From Acidobacteriaceae bacterium (GTDB taxonomy: Bacteria; Acidobacteriota; Terriglobia; Terriglobales; Acidobacteriaceae): a DNA stretch of 39,976 nucleotides. Position numbers and translations under genes: made by a program. Each line of letters begins with the position of its first letter. The stretch's first letter is position 1. Of the stretch, positions 7,681-16,172 are shown piece after piece. The stretch lies in the NCBI GenBank assembly GCA_025350325.1, contig JANXYB010000070.1:1-39976 (forward strand), read 5' to 3'. The notes below the pieces were generated by a model, which was given only the letters and a program-made list of their open reading frames with translations, did no database searches and was not told the origin of the DNA.

Positions 7681-7922
7681 TTTCTTCGCCGAAATCTTTC
7701 TGTTGCGCCTTCCGCAATCGCCCGATCAATTTCTTCAAGAGATACCGATTGGGCCGGCTTTGGAATGATGCCCTTGAGTCTGGCAGTTGAAATCTTGGGC
7801 AGAATGATCACGCCGTCAGGGTGGAAGAAGAACTTGAACCGGTCCCCCGGCTTTATTTGCAGGCGATCTCGAACCGCTTTTGGAATCGTTGCCTGGCCTT
7901 TACTACTGAGCTTAGCTTCCAT
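7677..7922 (-). CDS. AbrB/MazE-type antitoxin
   Basis: An 81-residue protein with an N-terminal SpoVT-AbrB swapped-hairpin DNA-binding domain (about residues 3-46; SSKGQATIPKAVRDRL and KPGDRFKF are diagnostic). A C-terminal tail (about 47-81), rich in charge, probably wraps the PIN toxin. It is the upstream gene of the pair, with GAGAGGAG ahead of the ATG at 7922 and AT-rich TGATAAAATG further upstream as a possible -10 element. Such antitoxins usually repress their own operon with the toxin as corepressor. Confidence 0.92.
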   Translation of the reverse strand: MEAKLSSKGQATIPKAVRDRLQIKPGDRFKFFFHPDGVIILPKISTARLKGIIPKPAQSVSLEEIDRAIAEGATERFRRRK

Positions 7923-8089
7923 GAGACGACACTCTCCTCTCTTTACATTTTATCAGAAGTAAAGATATAGGGGATTCCATTAGCTACTGAACGGGGCCTC
8001 GGGTCGGAAGTTCGCAAATAGGTAGTCGTTCTATAAGGTTGCGCGCGTCATTTCATCCATCTTTTAGTTTTGCAGGTTATGCTGGTTGC

Positions 8090-9205
8090 ATGTTGAGCCT
8101 GAAACGGTGGTTCTCAGTGGTGGCGGGCGCGGTATACATCTCAATCGTGTTGGGGTCTGTGGGTGCGCAGGGCCAGGTCGACGCGCCGGTCTGGACGTTT
8201 GCCGTCTCTGGAGACAGCCGGAACTGCGGAGACTTCGTCATGCCGGCCATAGCGGCCAAGGTGAAAGCTGAAAAAGATTCATTCTATTGGCACTTAGGGG
8301 ACTTCCGCCACATGTCGGAGGAGGATCAGGATCTGCTCGCGATGCGACCGGCGGGCAGCCCGCTGGCCTTCGCTGACTACCAGAACCAGGCTTGGGACGA
8401 CTTCCTGAAGCATCAACTCGCGGCGTTTGGGTCGGTTGAGTCGATGCCGGTCTTTTTGGGCCGGGGAAACCACGAAACGATTGCGCCGATGACGCGGGAA
8501 GGCTATATCGCAAAATTCGCCGCGCAGCTCGATCGCCCTGAAATAGCGGCCCAGCGCCAAACGGATGGCGCGGCGGGCGCACCGTTGGGCCCCTGGTATC
8601 ACTGGACGCAGGGGTCGGTTGACTTCATCACGCTGGATAATTCCAGCCGCACGGAGTTTTCGGACGCGCAGTTGCGGTGGCTGCGCGGCGTGCTGGACCG
8701 CGATCTGCTGCCGAATTCAGGGATCCGCGCAATTGTGGCTGGGATGCATGAGGGCTTGCCCCATTCTCGAGGCGCAGAACACGCCATGGACGATTGGGAT
8801 CTTGGCCTGCGGACGGGCGAGCTGGTCTACACATGGTTTTACGACGCGCAAGCGGCAGGCAAACATGTGTATATTCTCGCCAGCCACTCACACTATTTCT
8901 CCCCTAACGTGTTTGACACTCCCTATTGGCGTCAGTATTCCAGCCAGGTTGTGCCGGGATGGATTATCGGGTCGGCGGGCGCGCGCCGCAATCCACTGCC
9001 GAATACGGCCCAGGCCGGCGCTCGAACCCACATTTACGGCTTTTTGCAAGGGGCGGTTTCGGGCGATGGCAGCATCAATTTCAGTCTGCGAGAGCTTTCT
9101 GAGGCGGATTTGATGCAGACGCGGTGGCCAGATGCGCCAATTGATGCCGTTCATGAGTGTTTCATTCACAATGCTTGGGATGCGCCGGAGCAAGGCACGA
9201 AATAA
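8090..9205 (+). CDS. Exported calcineurin-like metallophosphoesterase
   Basis: A 371-residue predicted phosphoesterase. A signal peptide (about residues 1-29: basic start, hydrophobic core, cleavage near GAQGQ) directs it to the periplasm or outside. The metal-binding motif series of the superfamily is present in order: SGDSR (D42), HLGDFRHM, GRGNHE, then AGMHEG and ASHSHYF. GNHE in place of GNHD is a common variant. The substrate is unknown; homologues are often just labelled metallophosphoesterase. The ATG at 8090 is chosen over a TTG at 8039 because it begins exactly at a signal peptide. It stands alone, 520 bases ahead of the polysaccharide locus. Confidence 0.88.
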   Translation: MLSLKRWFSVVAGAVYISIVLGSVGAQGQVDAPVWTFAVSGDSRNCGDFVMPAIAAKVKAEKDSFYWHLGDFRHMSEEDQDLLAMRPAGSPLAFADYQNQAWDDFLKHQLAAFGSVESMPVFLGRGNHETIAPMTREGYIAKFAAQLDRPEIAAQRQTDGAAGAPLGPWYHWTQGSVDFITLDNSSRTEFSDAQLRWLRGVLDRDLLPNSGIRAIVAGMHEGLPHSRGAEHAMDDWDLGLRTGELVYTWFYDAQAAGKHVYILASHSHYFSPNVFDTPYWRQYSSQVVPGWIIGSAGARRNPLPNTAQAGARTHIYGFLQGAVSGDGSINFSLRELSEADLMQTRWPDAPIDAVHECFIHNAWDAPEQGTK

Positions 9206-9727
9206 CTGCTCTGTAACTCCGAATGAACTTCCGGAATAGGGTCTACAATAGGACAAGTAGAATGTGTCGGATAACTTTCCGGCCGATTTTAGCGTCTCTT
9301 TATATGTGACTTGTAGTTTTGGGCCACTGAGGCGGGCGACTTATAGAGCCGTATTTCCGACCCGGCTGTCGGACCCTAACGAGCCCGGCGGTCACTGTGT
9401 TCGGTCAACAATATGGAAGAAGTACATTTATCTACGCAACTCCGGTAGCGATTAAGGGTCATTAAAGGAGAGCGGATTGGATATAGAAAAGAAGTTTGAA
9501 AAATAAACTCTCACATATGCCCTAGACTAAACCTCGGCATTACCTTGCATAACTTCTACTGCCTTGATTCGAATTCGGATAGTTCTCAACCTTCTGTGTC
9601 TGCGAAAGTGATTCGCGGGCGGCAAAGGACGGAGGACGAAATTAAAATTTAAGTCCATGCTGCACGCGAGGCCGACTTTAGTTGAGTCAGCAGGCATGGC
9701 AACAACCCATCAGCGAGGGTACCGCGA
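9206..9727. other. Intergenic region upstream of the polysaccharide locus
   Basis: About 520 bases, with an AT-rich part (9400-9660) unlike the surrounding coding DNA. No protein-coding frame has support. It probably contains the promoter and a long leader for the polysaccharide genes, but no single promoter stands out. Confidence 0.45.
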
Positions 9728-10507
9728 ATGCAAGGTATGACTGCTCTGAGCATCCTGGAGGCCGACGGCCCGAACTTTGGTCAGATGTCCGCGGTCGGGC
9801 TGTTACATCACAACATTGCCGCGCATGCATGGAAGCGTCCGACGCCGCACCTGTCGGCTGCAGTTGAGCGCGCATTATCGCTCCGCTATGTGTTTTTGAA
9901 GCGCGCTCTCGATATCGTGCTCGCTGCCTCATTGCTTGTTTTATTTCTTCCCGTGGGATTGGTGGTTGCGCTTCTGGTGGCTTTCACTTCGCCGGGGCCG
10001 ATATTTTTCCGTCAAGAGCGTCTCGGCAAACTCGGCGTGCCATTCAAGATCATCAAGTTTCGATCGATGTACGCAAAACCTCGTCTTGCAGAAGTAGTTG
10101 CGATCGACGATGTGCAGCATCAGCATCGGAATAGTTTCTCGGCCCCTTATCCGACGGCGAAGCACGTTCCTGACCCGCGTATTACTCCTGTCGGGCGCAT
10201 CCTTCGCAAGCTGAGCCTGGACGAGCTGCCCCAACTGCTAAATGTGCTGCTTGGCGATATGTCGCTGGTTGGACCACGGCCGATCGTTGAAGCGGAACGC
10301 CGCCTTTACGGACAGCACTTTGCTTATTACGACCTGTTTTGCCCTGGCATTACGGGATTGTGGCAGGTGTCTGGCAGAAGCGACATTGCCTTTGATAAGC
10401 GGGTCTTGATGGATCGAGAATATGCCAGCCAGTGGAGCTGCCTGATGGACTTCAAAATTCTGACGCAGACGATTCCAGCGGTCTTAACTATGCGTGGGGC
10501 TTACTAG
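9728..10507 (+). CDS. Initiating sugar-phosphate transferase (polyprenyl-phosphate, WcaJ/ExoY type)
   Basis: A 259-residue enzyme that transfers a sugar-1-phosphate from a nucleotide sugar to undecaprenyl phosphate, the first step of exopolysaccharide or O-antigen units. One hydrophobic helix (about 62-85) follows KRALDIVLA. The catalytic region has [30 protein letters not shown] and [13 protein letters not shown], the standard motifs of the bacterial sugar transferase family. The N-terminal 55 residues are not conserved and there is no CoA-binding or multi-TM half, so it is the short type. ATG at 9728 has GAGGG upstream; ATG at 9737 is also possible. First gene of the locus. Confidence 0.93.
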   Translation: MQGMTALSILEADGPNFGQMSAVGLLHHNIAAHAWKRPTPHLSAAVERALSLRYVFLKRALDIVLAASLLVLFLPVGLVVALLVAFTSPGPIFFRQERLGKLGVPFKIIKFRSMYAKPRLAEVVAIDDVQHQHRNSFSAPYPTAKHVPDPRITPVGRILRKLSLDELPQLLNVLLGDMSLVGPRPIVEAERRLYGQHFAYYDLFCPGITGLWQVSGRSDIAFDKRVLMDREYASQWSCLMDFKILTQTIPAVLTMRGAY

Positions 10508-10547
10508 TGCGCGCTCTTCCGAGCTAAGTCGAGTAGGGCATGTTCGT

Positions 10548-10584
10548 GGTACCCCATCCATGACTAGGTCACGGATGGGGTACC
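10548..10584. repeat. Long near-perfect hairpin with GGTACCCC arms
   Basis: GGTACCCCATCC (10548-10559) is the exact reverse complement of 10573-10584. Inside it TGAC (10561-10564) pairs with GTCA (10568-10571) around a TAG loop, leaving one A/C mismatch. It lies 41 bases after the sugar transferase stop. It could act as a terminator or stabilise the 3' end, but without a T-tract it resembles a dispersed palindrome more. Confidence 0.7.
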
Positions 10585-10610
10585 CTGTAAGGCCGTGTTT
10601 ACGGCGATAA

Positions 10611-10635
10611 GGCATGAGTGAAGTCGTGCCCTGTT
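10611..10635. repeat. Dispersed palindrome, TGAAGTCGTGCC member
   Basis: GGCATGAGT-GA-AGTCGTGCC followed by CTGTT. The same 9-2-9 layout occurs at 17231 and 25543 in this window. Two arm mismatches make it a degenerate copy. Confidence 0.55.
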
Positions 10636-10734
10636 CCCTGCCGCCCCGCCGGATGCGCAATCGGTTCTGACTAAGCAGGGGTCAGATATAAGTCAGTAAG
10701 TAAGTTACTTAATTCGGATTATCGTACGCGCCTT

Positions 10735-12150
10735 ATGCTTGCTGACACACCTATAACTCCGCAGCCTTACAAAAGCGTTTGGTCAGCCATACGTCACTCT
10801 TTACGCTATAAATTACCGCACTACATAGGACTTGACCGGGCGATTGCGTTCACGGTGCTGGGACGCATCATCCAGGGGCTGGGCAGCGTGGGAAGCGTGT
10901 TGCTGATTGTGCACCAGCTATCAGCAGCCCAACAGGGATACTACTATGCGCTGTGGAGCCTGGTGGCGCTGCAAAGCGTGTTTGAGCTGGGATTTTCGTT
11001 TGTCATCCTGCAAGTTGCAGCGCATGAACGACCCCTCTTGAAATTTCATCCGGACGGCACGATAACAGGCAGCGATACCGCGCACTTTCGACTTGCATCC
11101 CTGTTGCAAAGAGCGGTCCGTTGGTACACAAGCGCAGCGGTTGTCATGGGTTTTGCGCTGCTATTCGGCGGTGCTCGGTTCTTCGCAATCCATCAATTGC
11201 CAAGCGGTCCTTCAGAATGGGTTGGCCCGCTGCGTGTGACTGTTCTGGCGTGCGCCATCACGTTTTCGATCGGCCCGATCTTGTCGTTTCTCGAAGGATG
11301 CGGCCAAGTCGCATCTGTTGCGCGCATGCGTTTTTTTCAGTCAACGGTGAGTGTGGCGCTGGCGTGGACAGCAATGTTGAGTCACCACGGCCTCTACGCG
11401 CCGGCGATGGTATTGATTGGCCAGGGGGCCGTTGCCTCAATTCTTCTCTACTCGCGGCGTCACTTGCTCTGGCCCCTGCTCAAGCTGCCTGTAGGAGACC
11501 GGGGAATTATTTGGCACCGCGAAGTGTGGCCGTTTCAATGGAAGATCGCTGTGAGCTGGTTGTGTGACTACTTTATCTTTCAGTTGTTCACACCGGTGCT
11601 TTTTGCATTTCGCGGCCCAGTCGAAGCAGGGCGTATGGGGCTGTCAATGAGCGTGGTGACGCAGATGAGCGCAATCATGTTGTCGTGGATGACGACCAAG
11701 GCCGCGCCTTTTGGTAGCTTGATTGCGAAGAAGGACACTCCAGAGCTAGATAGACTTTTCTTTCGTTCGCTGTGGCAGTCACTCTCATTATTCGCTGGCG
11801 GCGCGGTGCTCATTATTTCCGGGGTCATCATCGCGCCCTACATCATGCCCCGGATCAATCAGCGCATCGAGAGCTGGCCGATATTTCTATTGCTGCTGCT
11901 CACTGCGCTCAGCAGCCATGTAGTGCAGAGTGAAGCAATCTACCTACGCGCCCACAAGTGCGAGCCTTTTCTGGTGCAGTCCGTTGTGATTGCTTTTTCA
12001 ACGGCGGCTAGTGTAGTTATGCTTGCCAAAGTTTCGGGCGCACTCGGTGTTTCACTCGCGTATTTTGTGGTGCTTGGACTAGCCGGAATCATTTCGGCCA
12101 CCACGATCTTCTCTAGCAAACGGAGCCAGTGGGCTCAATCCAGGACTTGA
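10735..12150 (+). CDS. Wzx-like polysaccharide flippase (oligosaccharide flippase family)
   Basis: A 471-residue polytopic membrane protein with about twelve hydrophobic segments spread over the whole length. This is the topology of MOP-superfamily flippases, which move undecaprenyl-linked repeat units across the inner membrane. The first helices (IIQGLGSVGSVLLIVHQLS, then YYALWSLVALQSVFELGF) resemble the start of Wzx/RfbX proteins. The call rests on topology and position between the initiating transferase and the polymerase, since Wzx sequences are poorly conserved. It is followed three bases later by the GT2 gene. Confidence 0.8.
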   Translation: MLADTPITPQPYKSVWSAIRHSLRYKLPHYIGLDRAIAFTVLGRIIQGLGSVGSVLLIVHQLSAAQQGYYYALWSLVALQSVFELGFSFVILQVAAHERPLLKFHPDGTITGSDTAHFRLASLLQRAVRWYTSAAVVMGFALLFGGARFFAIHQLPSGPSEWVGPLRVTVLACAITFSIGPILSFLEGCGQVASVARMRFFQSTVSVALAWTAMLSHHGLYAPAMVLIGQGAVASILLYSRRHLLWPLLKLPVGDRGIIWHREVWPFQWKIAVSWLCDYFIFQLFTPVLFAFRGPVEAGRMGLSMSVVTQMSAIMLSWMTTKAAPFGSLIAKKDTPELDRLFFRSLWQSLSLFAGGAVLIISGVIIAPYIMPRINQRIESWPIFLLLLLTALSSHVVQSEAIYLRAHKCEPFLVQSVVIAFSTAASVVMLAKVSGALGVSLAYFVVLGLAGIISATTIFSSKRSQWAQSRT

Positions 12151-12153
12151 GCT

Positions 12154-13140
12154 ATGAATGCTGTGACGAACCATAGCTCACTACCGCGCATCTCTGTTGT
12201 GCTGTGCACTTTTAATGGCGCGCGCTATCTGCGTGAACAACTCGACAGCATCGCGCAACAAACCAGATTGCCAGATGAGCTCGTCGTCTGTGATGACGGT
12301 TCGACGGATGAGACTCTCAAAATCCTGAGCGAGTTCACTGCCGAATCGAAGTTTCCGGTTCGTGTCACACAGAATGTCAAGAGATTAGGATCGACGCGTA
12401 ACTTCGACCAGGCGATCAGCCTCGCAGGTGGGGAGTTGATTGCCCTGTGTGATCAAGACGATCGCTGGAGACCGCAAAAGCTGGAGAAATTATCCGATGT
12501 GCTGGTTGGGAATCCTTTTATTGGCGGTGTGTTTTCTGATGCGGAGCTGATCGACGAGAATTCAAAGCCGGTCGGCATGAGGCTATTTAAAAAACACAAA
12601 TTTTCAACGGCTAAACAACGGAGTTTCTTGAGTGATCCCGCGTCTATGCTCCTGAAACATGACGTGATCACAGGATCGACATTGATGTTCCGCGCAGCCT
12701 TGCGGAAACACTGCCAGCCTATCCCGGCATCGTGGGTCCACGACGGATGGCTGGCCTGGATCATTTCGCTACAGTCGCGCATCGCATTGGTTGCGGAACC
12801 ACTGATCGATTACCGCATCCATGCGGGGCAACAACTTGGCGTCGCTCATGCGCGGGCGCGCGGCGCGAAGGGTGAGACTCGACGGCAGCATTATGCGCGC
12901 GTCGCTCGTCAATTCGGCGACCTGTTGAATCACCTCGTAAAGAGAGGCTGGAAGAAAGAAGATAGGCTGCTGGTGAAGATTCGTGAGAAGATCGTCTTTC
13001 TAACACTACAGGCTAAGCTTTCATCCAGTTTTGCCATGCGTGTACTGCAGATGGGACGCTTATTGCCAAGATATGTTCAATACGCGCGGGGCCTTGGATC
13101 GCTACGGAAGGACATTCTTTTGGGACGTGAGATGCAATGA
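12154..13140 (+). CDS. Family 2 glycosyltransferase
   Basis: A 328-residue GT-A fold enzyme, cytoplasmic face. The nucleotide-binding core starts at ISVVLCTFNGARYLREQLDSI (GT2 start motif), followed by VVCDDGSTDET and the metal-binding acidic cluster ALCDQDDRW near residue 100. A conserved HDGW near residue 195 marks the acceptor region, and a basic C-terminal part (about 230-328) may associate with the membrane. It is close to transferases annotated as rhamnosyl- or alpha-L-Rha-transferases, but the donor cannot be read from sequence. It starts three bases after the flippase stop, so the genes are cotranscribed. Confidence 0.9.
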   Translation: MNAVTNHSSLPRISVVLCTFNGARYLREQLDSIAQQTRLPDELVVCDDGSTDETLKILSEFTAESKFPVRVTQNVKRLGSTRNFDQAISLAGGELIALCDQDDRWRPQKLEKLSDVLVGNPFIGGVFSDAELIDENSKPVGMRLFKKHKFSTAKQRSFLSDPASMLLKHDVITGSTLMFRAALRKHCQPIPASWVHDGWLAWIISLQSRIALVAEPLIDYRIHAGQQLGVAHARARGAKGETRRQHYARVARQFGDLLNHLVKRGWKKEDRLLVKIREKIVFLTLQAKLSSSFAMRVLQMGRLLPRYVQYARGLGSLRKDILLGREMQ

Positions 13141-13219
13141 ATGATTCGCCCCAGGGCTTGTGTAAGACCCATGCCAGCCCCAGCAGGTACCTTCTGTTTC
13201 AGTTGCGACGTGGTCTGCG

Positions 13220-14416
13220 ATGGTAGCGAAGCTCGAAGGACACAAGGTCGTTCGGGGCGAACTGAAGGCGCGGCGTTATCTACCGTTATTTTGCAGTCCG
13301 ATCGCCCTATTCATCTTCAACTGGACGTTGATGCTTGCGGCGCTGAGCGTTCATGTTACCTACGTTAGTTATCCGTATATGGGCATGCCGCTTTTGCTGT
13401 GCGGTCTGTCGATTGGCTCGTTTCTATTGGGGTATGCGGTATCGCGGACTACGCTACATACTTGGACGACTGAAGGCCAGTCGCTCTCATACACGCTCGA
13501 CATCACGATGCTGAGGCAGCTCAACCTGCTTTTATGTGCAGGGGCGTTGTTGATCATTGCGTTCAACTGGGTGACCTTGGGACCTCCGCCTGCGTTGGGA
13601 GACCCTGCGTCGTATCTAACCTACGGGCGTTTCAAGCAGGTCTTGTTTCCATTGTTGATAAGTGTCACGGTCAATGCGACGCTGGAATCATCGCGTCCAC
13701 GCCAAATTATGTTTGCAATGTTTGGCATTACCGGATTGACAATGTACGTCACGCGGGGACTTCTGCTGGTGACGCTTCTGCAGATGCTATTCGTCTTTGC
13801 GCTTAAGACGCGCATGGAAAAGAAGAAGTTGTACTGGGTTGCTTGCGGTGCCGGAGCGTTTGCAGTTGTTGCGGTAACGGTGATGGGAAATGCCCGCACG
13901 GCGCAAGAAGTTTTTCTAGAGTATCTGCAAATAAGGCGAAATTATGCGCACTGGCCGATGGCTTATTTATGGCTGACGTCCTACATTTCAATTCCCGTAT
14001 CAAATCTGTGCTGGCTTCTAACTAAAGGCCATTTTCATGGACCAACTTTGGCATTTTTATATCCTTTGCTACCGTCGTTTTTGACCCCGGCCAACCCGCA
14101 TGCTGCAATTCACGATGACTTGAGAATCATCGATGGAGCCAGCACCTATCTTGCAGCGTATGCGCTGGATTTCTCTTACCTCGGCATCTATCTCGCGAAT
14201 CTCGCCCTGGGACTCGGCTGCGGTTGGCTGGTTGAGCGATCACTGCCGAAGCAGATTCTCGTGTCGGCGATTTTTCTAACTTGCTTGTCTCTCATTTTCT
14301 TTAGCGATATGTTTACGCCTTTATCGACGATCATTCAGTTACTGATCCAGACGTCTGTGCAGAGGAAGTGTTTTCACTGGGGGGAAGCGCAGGGGGCGAG
14401 CGTGGTGGCTGGATGA
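13220..14416 (+). CDS. Wzy-like O-antigen/oligosaccharide repeat-unit polymerase
   Basis: A 398-residue membrane protein with about ten hydrophobic segments and a larger polar loop (about 285-315, with TPANPHAAIHDDLRIIDGAST) before the last helices. This is the shape of repeat-unit polymerases, which join flipped units in the periplasm. The basic N-terminus precedes the first helix. ATG at 13220 is the first usable start, because a stop codon blocks the frame upstream; the gap of 79 bases to the previous gene has no other gene. It overlaps the next gene by four bases (ATGA). Sequence conservation in this family is low, so the call depends on topology and context. Confidence 0.78.
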   Translation: MVAKLEGHKVVRGELKARRYLPLFCSPIALFIFNWTLMLAALSVHVTYVSYPYMGMPLLLCGLSIGSFLLGYAVSRTTLHTWTTEGQSLSYTLDITMLRQLNLLLCAGALLIIAFNWVTLGPPPALGDPASYLTYGRFKQVLFPLLISVTVNATLESSRPRQIMFAMFGITGLTMYVTRGLLLVTLLQMLFVFALKTRMEKKKLYWVACGAGAFAVVAVTVMGNARTAQEVFLEYLQIRRNYAHWPMAYLWLTSYISIPVSNLCWLLTKGHFHGPTLAFLYPLLPSFLTPANPHAAIHDDLRIIDGASTYLAAYALDFSYLGIYLANLALGLGCGWLVERSLPKQILVSAIFLTCLSLIFFSDMFTPLSTIIQLLIQTSVQRKCFHWGEAQGASVVAG

Positions 14417-16119
14417 GATCTACCGAGCCTGTATTCGAAAAGGTGCCGGAACCGTTTCGTGTGACGGTGGTCGTTGTGCTCTACCGCATGACGCCGCTGG
14501 AATCGCCGGCCTATCGCACCGTGAACGAAGCGCGCGCCAAGTCACTGCCTGATCAGGGAGATGTCAGGGTTGTGCTCTGGGACAATAGTCCAATGCCGCA
14601 GCATGCAGAAAATCTGCAGGATGGCGTGAGTTACTTTGCCGACGAAAGTAATTCTGGCTTGGCCAACGCCTACAACCGCGCATTGGAAATTGCTGCACGG
14701 CACAAGTCGCAATGGCTAGTAACACTTGATCAAGACACAGCCCTGCCAACAGACTATTTCGCAAAGATGGCAGCGGCCGCTGAAATCTGTACGCGGTATG
14801 CCGGCATTGGCGCGATCGTGCCCCAGATCGAAGCGGACGGAAAAAGTTTATCGCCTAACTACTTTCTGTTGGGAGCAGTCCCGCGCTGGTATCGGCGAGG
14901 CTACCAGGGCGTGCCGCGTGAACGCGTATTCGCTTTCAACTCCGCAGCCATGCTTAGTGTCAGCGCTCTTGAGCAAATAGGTGGGTATGATTCGCGCTTC
15001 TGGCTCGATAACAGTGACGCCCAGATTTTCTGGGCACTTCACCAGCATGGGAAGCGTGTATACATTGCTGGGGACATCCAGGTGCAACACGAATTCTCAA
15101 TGAAGAATATGGCCGAGCGAATGAGCCTTGTTCGTTATAAGAGCGCGCTTCTCGCAGAGACCGCTTTTTGGGATTTGAGAATGAATCGCATGGCAGGGCT
15201 TGAGAGGACACTTCGCCTCGCACTGCGATTGATCAAGCATCGCCAGCGGAATGATGCACCGGAATTACGCCGTATAACCAGTGAAGCGCTGTCACGAAGG
15301 CTGTTCATGAGTAGACAAAAGCGAATCGCAGAATGGGAAAAGCAAACTAAGGAGCATCTCGGTGAGAGGCTCGACTCTGCGAAGTTTTCTTGGCGGCGGC
15401 CCAAAGTGTCGGTCTGCATGGCGGCATACAACGGTGGAAAATATGTAGATGCACAGTTGAAATCGATACTGCCTCAACTAGACGAAAACGATGAAGTGGT
15501 TATTGCAGATGACGGGTCGACGGACGATACAGTCTCGCGCATTGCTGGATTCAATGACTCAAGCATTCGTCTGTATAAGCACGTGAAAAATGCAGGCGTG
15601 GTTGCAACGTTTGAAGACGCACTGCGCTGTGCGACCGGCGATATTCTGTTCCTGTGTGACGATGACGACGTATGGGCGCCCACCAAGGTTCAGCGGTTCG
15701 CTGAACTATTTCTCACGCGGCCCGATGTAGAGATTGTTACGAGTCGCGTGAGCTTGATCGATGAGGAAGGACGCGGCTTTGAAAACGCACAACTGAATCG
15801 GGGCGGCAAATTTGTGACGGGATTCTGGCAAAACGTATTCAAGAATCATTACCAGGGATCGGCGATGGCACTCAGGGCTTCGCTTCTTGGGCGGGTGCTG
15901 CCGTTTCCGCGCCGCAAGTCTTTCCTGCACGACGCATGGATCGGCACGCGCAACGATGCCCTCGGAGGTAAGACCGCTTTCATTGACGAAGATTTATTGT
16001 TTTACCGCAGGCACTCCTCTAATGTGAGCCGCAGGAAATCATTGCCTGGACAGATTCGCACGCGGATCGAGCTTCTTGCTGCACATATATACCATGCATT
16101 CCATTTCACTACTCTATGA
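14413..16119 (+). CDS. Two-domain glycosyltransferase (GT2-GT2 fusion)
   Basis: A 568-residue protein with two complete GT-A domains in tandem. Domain 1 (about 13-290) has VTVVVVLYRM, VVLWDNSP, SNSGLANAYNRAL and LVTLDQDTALP, a pattern of rhamnosyltransferases of the WbbL/RfbF type. Domain 2 (about 345-560) has VSVCMAAYNGGKYVDAQL, VIADDGSTDDT and LFLCDDDDVW, like the single-domain GT2 at 12154. Both acidic metal-binding clusters are intact, so both halves should be active and could add two successive sugars. The ATG at 14413 overlaps the polymerase stop, giving translational coupling; an upstream in-frame start at 14368 would lie inside the polymerase gene. Confidence 0.88.
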   Translation: MRSTEPVFEKVPEPFRVTVVVVLYRMTPLESPAYRTVNEARAKSLPDQGDVRVVLWDNSPMPQHAENLQDGVSYFADESNSGLANAYNRALEIAARHKSQWLVTLDQDTALPTDYFAKMAAAAEICTRYAGIGAIVPQIEADGKSLSPNYFLLGAVPRWYRRGYQGVPRERVFAFNSAAMLSVSALEQIGGYDSRFWLDNSDAQIFWALHQHGKRVYIAGDIQVQHEFSMKNMAERMSLVRYKSALLAETAFWDLRMNRMAGLERTLRLALRLIKHRQRNDAPELRRITSEALSRRLFMSRQKRIAEWEKQTKEHLGERLDSAKFSWRRPKVSVCMAAYNGGKYVDAQLKSILPQLDENDEVVIADDGSTDDTVSRIAGFNDSSIRLYKHVKNAGVVATFEDALRCATGDILFLCDDDDVWAPTKVQRFAELFLTRPDVEIVTSRVSLIDEEGRGFENAQLNRGGKFVTGFWQNVFKNHYQGSAMALRASLLGRVLPFPRRKSFLHDAWIGTRNDALGGKTAFIDEDLLFYRRHSSNVSRRKSLPGQIRTRIELLAAHIYHAFHFTTL

Positions 16120-16172
16120 ATATCGTTGCCCATATAGCCCGCGTATAGAGTAAACAGTTGGAGAGTAGCGAG

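Noticed and set aside
13141..13368. Short frame of 75 codons starting right after the GT2 stop
   Set aside because: It overlaps the polymerase gene in another frame, has no domain, and the polymerase frame is clearly coding.
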